Source: Mesorhizobium sp. B2-4-15
GTDB lineage: Bacteria; Pseudomonadota; Alphaproteobacteria; Rhizobiales; Rhizobiaceae
DNA: 64,000 nucleotides
Assembly (NCBI RefSeq): GCF_006658505.1
Contig: NZ_VFUZ01000001.1
Span: 62,001-126,000 of the forward strand
Direction of reading: 5' to 3'
The notes under the pieces are model-generated. The model had not been told where the DNA came from, made no database searches, and was given only the letters and a program-made list of their open reading frames with translations. Shown here piece by piece: positions 55,762-64,000 of the stretch (its first letter is position 1; every line of letters begins with the position of its first letter). The translations under genes and the position numbers were made by a program.

Positions 55762-56664
55762 TTACCGGCGGGCCGGCACGGCCATCCTTCGCCCGCTATA
55801 TTCGGCAAGCGCGATGCCGCCCAGCACGAGCACGAGTGCCAATGCCTGATAGAGCTGGAACGTCTCGCCGACGATCAGCACCGAAAGCAGCGTGCCGAAG
55901 ATCGGCACCAGGTTGATGAACAGGCCGGCGCGGTTGGCGCCGATCAGCTCGTTGCCCCTGATGTAGAGGATCTGCGAGACGACCGAGGCGCCGATCGCGG
56001 TGTAGACGATGACTGTCCAGCCGCGCGCGTCGGGCACGATGACCTTGCCGGTGGCTATTTCCCACAGGAAGAAAGGCAGCGAGGTGATCAGCGCCGCGGC
56101 CGACAGGGACAGCATCAGGCTCTGCCAACGCATCACCGGCTTTAGCCGCAGCCCCACCGAATAGCCGCTGTAAAGGATGACCGCGACCAGCATGATCGCA
56201 TCGCCGAAGTTGAGCTCCAGCGTTAGCAGCCGACGCGGGTCGCCGTGGCAGGCGGTCAGGATCACGCCGGCGATGGTCAGCACGACGCCGGCAATCTGCG
56301 CCCAGCTTACGCGCAGGCGGAAGAAGATGAAATTGGCTGTCATGATCAGGATCGGCATCGCCGCCTGTTCGATCGAGACGTTGATCGCCGTCGTGTAATT
56401 GAGCGCCGTGTAGAAGATGGTGTTGAACAGAGTGAAGCCGCTGGCGCCCAGTGCCGCCAGGACGAACCAGTGCCGGCGCACCACCGGCCAGTCCTCCTGG
56501 ATCGTGCGCCAGCCGATCGGCAGCAGGATCGCGACCGCCAGCACCCAGCGCAGGAAGACCAGCGTCATCGGCGAGACATGATCGACCGCCAGCTTGCCGG
56601 CCACCGAATTGCCGCCCCACAGCAAGGTGGTGAGCAGCAGGAATATATAGGCGCTTCGATGCAT
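55762..56664 (-). CDS. EamA/DMT family transporter
   Basis: A 300-residue membrane protein with ten hydrophobic helices in two EamA repeats. Motifs: AAHHLA..., the early LLLTTLLWGGNSVAGKLA and late VSQILYIRGNELIGANRAGL. Drug/metabolite transporters of this group export amino acids or metabolites; the substrate is unknown. Convergent with the cytochrome gene, 4 bp apart. Confidence 0.9.
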   Translation of the reverse strand: MHRSAYIFLLLTTLLWGGNSVAGKLAVDHVSPMTLVFLRWVLAVAILLPIGWRTIQEDWPVVRRHWFVLAALGASGFTLFNTIFYTALNYTTAINVSIEQAAMPILIMTANFIFFRLRVSWAQIAGVVLTIAGVILTACHGDPRRLLTLELNFGDAIMLVAVILYSGYSVGLRLKPVMRWQSLMLSLSAAALITSLPFFLWEIATGKVIVPDARGWTVIVYTAIGASVVSQILYIRGNELIGANRAGLFINLVPIFGTLLSVLIVGETFQLYQALALVLVLGGIALAEYSGRRMAVPARR

Positions 56665-56877
56665 GGCGGGATTCCGGCCGCTGCGGATGCGCCGCGGTGT
56701 TTGCCGGCCTATTGCCCCCTTCAGCCCAAGTAAATGATGTCAAAGCCGAAAATTGTTGTGCCTCAGGGCATTTTCGGCGGCAAAGAAAGGTCGCGCTCGC
56801 GAGGTCTTGACGCTATAGAGGCCTGTCGTTTCGAACCATATCCAAGCCGCTCGGCGGCGTCTCAAGGGAAAAGAAAC

Positions 56878-58176
<1,299 letters not shown>

Positions 58177-58252
58177 TTTCTGAAGCCTTTCCGGGCATCG
58201 CGGCTGATTTGCGGGGGTCGGCGCGGAAGCAAAAATACAGGTCGACTGAAGC

Positions 58253-60013
58253 ATGGCAGATTTCGTTGCTGTTCTGAAAAAGGCGCTCGACAAGCACGGC
58301 GACGAGACGCCTGAAAAGCGTACGCGCATTTACGAAAGCGTGCGTGCCATGCTGGTGAAGAAGCTTGCGGAATATTCGCCGCCGCTGGCCGCCGAGGCGA
58401 TAGCCAGGCAGAAACGCTCCCTGGAAGACGCCATTGCGAGCGTAGAGCGCGACTATGCCAAAAGCGTGCCGGAAACGGACCCGCTGGCCGAGCTGGAAAA
58501 CATCTTCTCGTCCATCGACCGCAACAAGAACCAGTCGAGTCACACGCGCCAGCCGGTGAAGGCGGAGCCCGCCCGGCCGGCGCCGCCCGCCGCCAGGCCG
58601 GAGCCTTATCGCCCCGCGCCACCGCCCGAGCGGCCCGCGCCACCGCCCGCCGCCCAGGCCGAGCCAAGCTGGCAAAAGCCCGTGCCGGCGCAGCCAGCAG
58701 CCCCGAACCTTGCCGACCCGAACCTTGCCGACCATGCCCTGCCTGGCATGGACGCGGACCAGGACGACGAGCACGCCGATGTCTTCCCGGACGACGAGGA
58801 ACCGGCGGAGGCTGACACCTTCCAGCGTCCGCGCCCGGCCGAGCGCAAGCGCAGCTATGGCGGGCTGATCGCCGCCGTCGTCGCGTTGCTGGTCATTGCC
58901 GGCGGTGGCTATGGCATCTGGCTGAACAAGGACGCCTTCGGCAAGATGCTGGGCCTGGGCGGCAGCAAGGTTGTTGCCAAGGTCGAACCGGTGAAACCGG
59001 CGCCGGCCAAACCGGCGCCGGCCAAACCGGCGCCGGCCAAGCCGGCGACCGACGTCGCGCCGCCACCGGCGCCCGCGACAGGCGCCGAAGGGACGAAATT
59101 CACGCAACGATTGACGCCTGGAGGCGGCGAAACCGACCCCGGCCCGGCGGGAGGACAAAGCGGCGTAGGCGAGGGTGAATCCGTCGCCGCGCTGACGACG
59201 CCGCCCCTGGCGACGACCGCGCCGGCAACACCGCCGCCGGCAACACCGCCGCCGGCCAGTCCGCCGCCGGCCGCCGGCGCGCCCGCGGCGGCGGCACCTG
59301 CCGCCACTCCACCCGCGGGCGGCACGGCGCCCGCAACACCTCCTGCCAATGGAACCGCACCCGCGGCCCCGGCCAATGCCGCCGCCACGCCGCCGGCACC
59401 GGCGGGCACGACACCAGCGGCGCCCGCTGCCGCTCCCGCTCCGACGCAAGCTTCGGTGCCGGTGGGCCAGAAGGCGATCTTCTATGAGGAGCGCACCAGC
59501 ACCGCGCAGGGTTCGGCCGAACCCGGCAGCATCGTCTGGTCGCTGGTGCAGGAATCGCCCGGCGGCGACCTGCCGCCCGAGCCGGCGATCCGCGCCGAGG
59601 CGACCATCCCGGGCAAGGATATCCAGTTGCGCATGACCATCCGCCGCAACACCGACCGGACGCTGCCGGCCAGTCACATCATCGAGATGATCTTCCTGAC
59701 GCCCGACGGCTTCGAAGGTGGTGGCGTCGACAACATATTGCGCGTCGCCATGAAGAGTTCGGAGCAGGATGCCGGCAGTCCGCTGATCGGCATTCCGGCC
59801 AAGATCGCCGACGGCTTCTTCCTCGTCGCGCTCAACGACACCAAGGCCGACGAGGACGCCAATATGACCTTGCTGCGCGGCCAGGACTGGATCGACGTGC
59901 CGGTGGTCTACAAGACCGGACGGCGGGCGCTGCTGACCATGGAAAAGGGCATTCCCGGCGAGAAGGTGTTCGACGAGGCGATCAAGGCCTGGCAGGCCAA
60001 GACGGCGGGTTGA
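58253..60013 (+). CDS. Pro/Ala-rich membrane-anchored protein of unknown function
   Basis: A 586-residue protein. N-terminal helical domain (FVAVLKKALDKHG, EKRTRIYESVRAMLVKKLAE), an acidic and Pro-rich linker, one membrane helix near residues 200-222 (GLIAAVVALLVIAGGGYGIW), a low-complexity Pro/Ala/Lys stretch with a DNA tandem repeat, then a globular C-terminal domain (IFYEERTSTAQGSAEPG, ILRVAMKSSEQDAGSPLIGI, GQDWIDVPVVYKTGRRALLT). It looks like a bridge between cytoplasm and periplasm, but I do not recognise a family; it is conserved-looking in rhizobia. Starts 76 bp after purA. Confidence 0.75.
   Translation: MADFVAVLKKALDKHGDETPEKRTRIYESVRAMLVKKLAEYSPPLAAEAIARQKRSLEDAIASVERDYAKSVPETDPLAELENIFSSIDRNKNQSSHTRQPVKAEPARPAPPAARPEPYRPAPPPERPAPPPAAQAEPSWQKPVPAQPAAPNLADPNLADHALPGMDADQDDEHADVFPDDEEPAEADTFQRPRPAERKRSYGGLIAAVVALLVIAGGGYGIWLNKDAFGKMLGLGGSKVVAKVEPVKPAPAKPAPAKPAPAKPATDVAPPPAPATGAEGTKFTQRLTPGGGETDPGPAGGQSGVGEGESVAALTTPPLATTAPATPPPATPPPASPPPAAGAPAAAAPAATPPAGGTAPATPPANGTAPAAPANAAATPPAPAGTTPAAPAAAPAPTQASVPVGQKAIFYEERTSTAQGSAEPGSIVWSLVQESPGGDLPPEPAIRAEATIPGKDIQLRMTIRRNTDRTLPASHIIEMIFLTPDGFEGGGVDNILRVAMKSSEQDAGSPLIGIPAKIADGFFLVALNDTKADEDANMTLLRGQDWIDVPVVYKTGRRALLTMEKGIPGEKVFDEAIKAWQAKTAG
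58994..59043 (+). repeat. 15-bp tandem repeat in the 58253 gene
   Basis: AAACCGGCGCCGGCC occurs three times in a row (58994, 59009, 59024) followed by a partial copy. It encodes KPAPA units in the linker after the membrane helix and is a likely site of length variation by slippage. Confidence 0.8.
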
Positions 60014-60044
60014 GAGGGCCGGGATACGTAATAGTCGCCTTCGT

Positions 60045-60344
60045 TCAGAAACCCTGAAATAGCATGTCGAGCGCGGCGATGATGTCGTCGTGGTGCTTTG
60101 CCAGGTTCATCCGACTTTCACCCAGTTCGCTCGCTGGAACAGTGGCGATCAGGTGAGTCGCCATTACCAGCTTTCGGCCATTGATCTCGAAAACCGGATG
60201 AAGTTTTCGCATCGGCGGCGGCACCGTCGCGACCGGGAGAAGCGGGACGACTGCCCGCGTCTTGAAGTTGTCGAGCAGATCGGATTGAACGTCCAGCAAA
60301 TAGCTGCCTTCGACGCGACCGGCAAAGACATCATGGCGCGCCAT
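60045..60344 (-). CDS. ccdB: CcdB-type toxin
   Basis: A 99-residue protein with the CcdB fold pattern: MARHDVFAGRVEGSYLLDVQ, DNFKTRAVVPLLP and LATVPASELGE. CcdB toxins poison DNA gyrase. The ATG at 60344 overlaps the antitoxin stop by one base (TGATG). The usual C-terminal residues are present (ALDMLFQGF), so it could be active. Confidence 0.82.
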   Translation of the reverse strand: MARHDVFAGRVEGSYLLDVQSDLLDNFKTRAVVPLLPVATVPPPMRKLHPVFEINGRKLVMATHLIATVPASELGESRMNLAKHHDDIIAALDMLFQGF

Positions 60345-60586
60345 CAGAACTGCCGATATTCTTCCAATGGAATGCCGTGCCTTTCGACGTAATCGTTCCA
60401 CGCATCAATCGTGGCGCGGTTCTCGAGCTTCCACAGCCGCGTTTTTTCGGCCGCCACCGCTTCCGCGATGCCAGCTTCCGCGGCGCGCGAGACATTCACG
60501 TCAAGCCCCTTGGCTTCCCTCATGAGGTTGGAGTCGATCGACAGGTTTGCTGGCTGACGGATCGCATTCAAAGCAATCTTGCGCAT
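60344..60586 (-). CDS. ccdA: CcdA-type antitoxin
   Basis: An 80-residue protein: a ribbon-helix-helix DNA-binding N terminus and a C-terminal CcdB-binding tail with the family ending NDYVERHGIPLEEYRQF. GGAGG lies before ATG 60586. It should bind its own promoter with CcdB; a dyad sits just upstream. Confidence 0.82.
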   Translation of the reverse strand: MRKIALNAIRQPANLSIDSNLMREAKGLDVNVSRAAEAGIAEAVAAEKTRLWKLENRATIDAWNDYVERHGIPLEEYRQF

Positions 60587-60602
60587 AATAACCTCCGCAA
60601 CA

Positions 60603-60621
60603 TGCGCATAATGTATGCGCA
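60603..60621. promoter_or_regulatory. Candidate CcdA operator
   Basis: TGCGCATA (60603-60610) and TATGCGCA (60614-60621) form a perfect inverted repeat around ATG. A third copy of TGCGCATA lies at 60580-60587, overlapping the ccdA start codon. Confidence 0.6.
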
Positions 60622-60664
60622 CTCTCGTGCGGAAGCAATAATCAAGGGCTAGGTCGCAGGTGGC

Positions 60665-62485
60665 CTAGCCCTCCATCTCCTCGCGCAGCATCTCCAGTTC
60701 CAGCCATTCTTCCTCGAGCGCGGCGAGCGTCGCACGCTCCTTGTCGAGGGCGGCGATGGTCTTCTGGAACGAGGCCGGATCACGTTCGTAATAGGCCGGA
60801 TCGGCGATGTTGTTCTCCAGCCGCGAGATCGATGCGGTCACGGCCTCGATCTTCTTGGGCAAGGAGTCGAGCGCGAATTTCTGTTTGAACGACAGTTTCT
60901 TCGCCGGCCCCTTCGGCGTTGCCGGCTCGCTCTTGCCCGATGCCGGCGCATCGCCGGGCTCGGCCTTGGCCCGCGCCTTGCGGTCGTCGAGCCTGGTGCC
61001 GCCGCGCTGCGCCAGCATGTCGGAATAACCGCCGGCATATTCGACCCAGCGGCCGCCGCCATCCGGCGCGATGATGCTGGTGACGGTGCGGTCGAGGAAA
61101 TCGCGGTCGTGGCTGACGAGGATGACGGTGCCGGCAAAACCGGCGACCAGTTCCTGCAGCAGTTCCAGCGTCTCCATGTCGAGATCATTGGTGGGCTCAT
61201 CGAGCACCAGCAGGTTCGCCGGCCGCGCCAGCACGCGCGCCAGGATCAGCCGCGCCCGTTCGCCGCCGGAAAGCTCGCGCACCGGGGTACGCGCCTGCTC
61301 TGGCTTGAACAGGAAATCCTTCATGTAGGAGACGACATGGCGCTGCTCGCCATTGATGACGAGGTTTTCGCCGCGTCCGTCGGTGAGATACTGGGCCAGC
61401 GTCTCCTGCGGGTCGACCGCTTCGCGCTTCTGGTCGAGCGTGGCGACCTCCAGATTGGTGCCGAGCCGCACCGAACCCGCGTCCGGCGCCAATTCGCCGG
61501 TCAGCATCTTCAGAAGCGTCGTCTTGCCGGCGCCATTCGGTCCGACAAGACCGACGCGGTCGCCGCGCTGGATGCGGGTGGAGAACCCCTTGACCACGGT
61601 GAGATCGCCGAAACTCTTCTCGATGTTCTTAGCCTCGATCACCAGCTTGCCGGATTCGGCGGCGTCGCTCGCCACCATGGTCGCGGTGCCTTCGGCGCCG
61701 CGATGGCCGCGAAAACGCTGGCGCATGGTCTGCAACTCGCCCAGCCGGCGCATGTTGCGCTTGCGCCGCGCCGTCACGCCATAGCGCAGCCAGTGTTCCT
61801 CGCGCACGATCTGGCGGCCGAGCTTGTGCTGCTCGCGCTCTTCCTCTTCCAGCACCAGGTCGCGCCATTCCTCGAAATGGCCAAAACCCTTGTCCAGCCT
61901 GCGGGTCTGGCCACGGTCGAGCCAGACGGTGGCGCGCGACACGCGTTCGAGAAAGCGGCGGTCGTGCGAAATGACGATGAGCGCCGAAGAGGTGCGGACG
62001 AGTTCCTCTTCCAGCCATTCGATGACAGACAAATCGAGATGGTTGGTCGGCTCATCAAGCAGCAGAATGTCGGGTTCCGGCGCCATGACGCGGGCAAGGG
62101 CGGCGCGTCTGGCCTCGCCGCCGGACAGGTCGCCCGGCCGCTCCTCGCCCGACAGGCCGAGATGTTCCATCAGATAGCTGGCGCGGTAGGGATCGTCGGC
62201 GGGCCCGAGCCCGGCCTCGACATAGGCCCGCACGGTGGCAAAACCTTCCATGTCGGGCATCTGCGGCAGATAGCGGACGGTCGCCGAAGGTTGGCGGAAG
62301 ACCTCGCCGTCCTGCGGCTCGATCAGGCCGGCGGCGATCTTGAGCAGCGTTGATTTACCCGATCCGTTGCGGCCGACCAGCGCGATCTTGTCGCCGGCCG
62401 AAGCGGTCAAGGCGGCGCCGTCGAGCAGCGGCGTGCCGCCGAAGGTCAGTTTTATCCCGTCGAGATTGAGAAGAGGCGGGGCCAT
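60665..62485 (-). CDS. ABC-F family ATPase (Uup-like)
   Basis: A 606-residue soluble twin-ATPase. First domain: Walker A GRNGSGKSTLL, signature LSGGEARRAALARVM, Walker B ILLLDEPTNHLD; second: GPNGAGKTTLL, LSGGERARLILARV, LLVLDEPTNDLD. A C-terminal coiled coil (KIEAVTASISRLENNIAD, then LEEEWLELEMLREEMEG) resembles Uup. These act on the ribosome; there is no membrane domain. ATG 62485 lies 1 bp beyond the thiamine pyrophosphokinase stop, so they are co-transcribed. Confidence 0.92.
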   Translation of the reverse strand: MAPPLLNLDGIKLTFGGTPLLDGAALTASAGDKIALVGRNGSGKSTLLKIAAGLIEPQDGEVFRQPSATVRYLPQMPDMEGFATVRAYVEAGLGPADDPYRASYLMEHLGLSGEERPGDLSGGEARRAALARVMAPEPDILLLDEPTNHLDLSVIEWLEEELVRTSSALIVISHDRRFLERVSRATVWLDRGQTRRLDKGFGHFEEWRDLVLEEEEREQHKLGRQIVREEHWLRYGVTARRKRNMRRLGELQTMRQRFRGHRGAEGTATMVASDAAESGKLVIEAKNIEKSFGDLTVVKGFSTRIQRGDRVGLVGPNGAGKTTLLKMLTGELAPDAGSVRLGTNLEVATLDQKREAVDPQETLAQYLTDGRGENLVINGEQRHVVSYMKDFLFKPEQARTPVRELSGGERARLILARVLARPANLLVLDEPTNDLDMETLELLQELVAGFAGTVILVSHDRDFLDRTVTSIIAPDGGGRWVEYAGGYSDMLAQRGGTRLDDRKARAKAEPGDAPASGKSEPATPKGPAKKLSFKQKFALDSLPKKIEAVTASISRLENNIADPAYYERDPASFQKTIAALDKERATLAALEEEWLELEMLREEMEG

Positions 62486-62486
62486 G

Positions 62487-63131
62487 TCAGCTTTCGGGCA
62501 AGGGATAGGGATGGGCGAGCAGCAGCGCTCGGCCATGGCCGAGCGCGATTTCGAGGCGGCCCTTGACCTCGTTGGAGATGGTCAGTGACGAACCGAAGGC
62601 CACTTCGACCTCGTCGAGCGGCCATTTGGCGCCGGTGACGGTCAGGCCGGCCAGTTCGGAAAAGCCAAGGATCGAAAACAGCGTGCCGTCGGCATAGTCG
62701 AAACCAGCCGTTGCGTTCAGCAAGGGGATGCCTTCCTGTGCGCCGCTGGTCAGCAATACGTCCGTTCCTGCCTCGGCCAGGCGCAGACCCAGCGCCAGAT
62801 GCAGGAAGGCGTGATCCGCGCGTTTGCCGCCGAAGGCGCCGGCCAGCACGAGGCGCGTTGCGCCGCGCTCCAGTGCCGCCGCGATCGCGAGTTCGCCGTC
62901 GGTCTTGTCCTTCTCCGCCGGGAAGGTTAGGCGGGTCACCGCGGCGAGGTCGGCGGGCAGGTCGGCCGGAACCGAATCGAAATCACCCACCCACAGTTCC
63001 GGCACAAGGCCCAGCATCCGTGCATGGCCGATGCCGGAGTCGGCGGCGATGACGCGCGAACCGTCGACCTGGCGGTCGAGCCGGGGCGTGCGGATGAGAT
63101 CGCCGCCAAGCAGGATGGTGAATGTGCTCAT
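62487..63131 (-). CDS. Thiamine pyrophosphokinase
   Basis: A 214-residue kinase that makes thiamine pyrophosphate from thiamine: [22 protein letters not shown] and [11 protein letters not shown] are the active-site motifs, and the C-terminal domain carries the thiamine-binding part ([19 protein letters not shown]). It is divergent from the TPP-riboswitch-controlled thiB gene, joining uptake and activation of thiamine. It is followed by the ABC-F gene. Confidence 0.92.
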   Translation of the reverse strand: MSTFTILLGGDLIRTPRLDRQVDGSRVIAADSGIGHARMLGLVPELWVGDFDSVPADLPADLAAVTRLTFPAEKDKTDGELAIAAALERGATRLVLAGAFGGKRADHAFLHLALGLRLAEAGTDVLLTSGAQEGIPLLNATAGFDYADGTLFSILGFSELAGLTVTGAKWPLDEVEVAFGSSLTISNEVKGRLEIALGHGRALLLAHPYPLPES

Positions 63132-63215
63132 ATCCTGTCGCCCTTACCAGCCCGGCACGGGAAACGGAAGGCGGCAAACTCCCACTTGCGCGGTTCGCCG
63201 GCCGGGCCTATGTGT

Positions 63216-63328
63216 CGAAACGCTCTAACGGGGTGCCGGCTGCGATGTTCGCGGACCGGCTGAGAGGCAGTCTCGCCAACCCGCTGAACCTGATCCGGTT
63301 TGTACCGGCGGAGGGATTAGACGTTTCG
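63216..63328 (+). promoter_or_regulatory. TPP riboswitch (THI element)
   Basis: The THI box is complete: ACGGGGTGCC (63228-63237), CTGAGAGG (63260-63267), ACCCGCTGAACCTGATCCGG (63279-63298) and GGCGGAGGGATTAGA (63307-63321). The closing stem pairs GAAACG (63217-63222) with GTTTC (63323-63327). Binding of thiamine pyrophosphate should shut off the downstream transporter gene. Confidence 0.95.
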
Positions 63329-63376
63329 GACAGTCCGACGCCTCAATTCCTTTCAATTCAAACGAAGGAGGCGCCG

Positions 63377-64000
63377 ATGCGCACGCTTTTATATGCTCTC
63401 GTCTCAGCAATGGTCGTGGTGCTGTCCGGCCCGGCCTTGGCCAAGGACAAGCTCACCGTCTACACCTATGAGAGTTTCACCGCCGACTGGGGCCCTGGCC
63501 CGGTGGTGAAGAAGGAATTCGAGGCCGAATGCGGCTGCGATGTCGAATTCGTCTCGGTCGCCGACGGCGTCGCCCTGCTCAACCGCGTCAAGCTCGAAGG
63601 AGCATCGACCAAGGCCGATATCGTGCTCGGCCTCGACACCAATCTCACCGCCGATGCCAAGGCTTCGGGTCTGTTCGCACCGCATGGCGCCGTGTCCGAC
63701 GTCAACGTGCCGGGCGGCTGGAGCGACGATACTTTTGTCCCGTTCGACTACGGCTATTTCGCCGTCGTCTACGACACACAGAAGCTGAAGGCGCCGCCCA
63801 AGAGCCTGAAGGAACTGGTCGAAGGCAATGCCGACGACAAGATCGTCATCCAGGATCCGCGTACCTCGACACCCGGCCTCGGCCTGCTGTTGTGGGTGAA
63901 GTCGGTCTATGGCGACAAGGCACCGGAAGCCTGGGCCAAGCTCAAGGCGAAGGTGCTGACCGTGACGCCCGGCTGGAGCGAGGCTTATGGCCTGTTCACC
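63377..64000 (+). CDS. thiB: Thiamine ABC transporter substrate-binding protein, partial
   Basis: The first 208 codons of a periplasmic binding protein, cut by the window edge. Signal peptide ([19 protein letters not shown]), then [19 protein letters not shown], the [18 protein letters not shown] block, [17 protein letters not shown] and [18 protein letters not shown], matching ThiB/TbpA. AAGGAG lies at 63364-63369. Genes for the permease and ATPase presumably follow outside the window. Confidence 0.93.
   Translation, partial: MRTLLYALVSAMVVVLSGPALAKDKLTVYTYESFTADWGPGPVVKKEFEAECGCDVEFVSVADGVALLNRVKLEGASTKADIVLGLDTNLTADAKASGLFAPHGAVSDVNVPGGWSDDTFVPFDYGYFAVVYDTQKLKAPPKSLKELVEGNADDKIVIQDPRTSTPGLGLLLWVKSVYGDKAPEAWAKLKAKVLTVTPGWSEAYGLFT

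Noticed and set aside
58994..59043. Three 15-bp direct repeats considered as CRISPR
   Set aside because: No spacers; in frame with the coding sequence and encoding KPAPA units.

Overview
The window is chromosomal DNA from a high-GC alphaproteobacterium of the Rhizobiales, most likely Mesorhizobium or a close relative. This rests on gene order (ruvC-ruvA-ruvB-ybgC-tolQRAB-pal-cpoB-tilS-ftsH-glmM), protein families typical of the group (RcdA, MotA/OmpA pair, Omp25-like porins, DUF1465, DUF1772), short hairpin-forming intergenic repeats, and TTAA-N7-TTAAC boxes of the CtrA type. No rRNA, tRNA, CRISPR array, prophage or complete insertion sequence was found. Most of the window is housekeeping DNA with a few small accessory insertions.

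Layout. 1-9 kb: GNAT acetyltransferase, MoxR-type ATPase, 6S RNA with 5-formyltetrahydrofolate cyclo-ligase, a YmdB-type phosphoesterase, TerC; an ArsR-controlled cluster of two SRPBCC proteins and one VOC protein; YebC, a SelT/W/H-type protein, a TetR/DUF1772 divergent pair, and rpmE. 9-25 kb: ABC exporter, DUF3857 transglutaminase-like protein, M32 carboxypeptidase, small membrane proteins, a MotA/OmpA-like pair, hemolysin III, inositol monophosphatase, efp, SEL1-repeat protein, thiamine phosphate synthase family protein, methyltransferase, TauE-type exporter. 25-30 kb: a mini heme-copper-oxidase-like membrane protein, a candidate three-hairpin small RNA, rcdA with a CtrA-like box, then ruvC-ruvA-[vapB-vapC]-ruvB, where the toxin-antitoxin pair sits inside the Holliday-junction operon with 4-bp overlaps.

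30-45 kb: an accessory patch (DHFR-like reductase and a truncated cellulase start), then the Tol-Pal envelope operon (ybgC, tolQ, tolR, tolA, tolB, pal, cpoB), broken between tolB and pal by a small element with inverted-repeat ends carrying a frameshifted four-helix-bundle (S23-type) ORF; then tilS, ftsH, a PsiF-like repeat protein and glmM. 45-52 kb: two outer-membrane beta-barrel proteins, each preceded by a perfect TTAA-N7-TTAAC box; two small membrane proteins; serine biosynthesis genes serC (with a serC-motif-like leader hairpin) and serA. 52-64 kb: a three-gene periplasmic gluconate-type dehydrogenase, an EamA transporter, purA, a large Pro/Ala-rich membrane-anchored protein, a ccdAB toxin-antitoxin pair, an ABC-F ATPase, thiamine pyrophosphokinase and, divergently, a TPP riboswitch in front of thiB, which runs off the right edge.

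The points most worth a second look are the small RNA in front of rcdA, the inverted-repeat element in the tol-pal operon, the vapBC pair inside ruvCAB, and the CtrA-type boxes at rcdA and the two porin-like genes. No large, clearly unknown multi-gene system was recognised.
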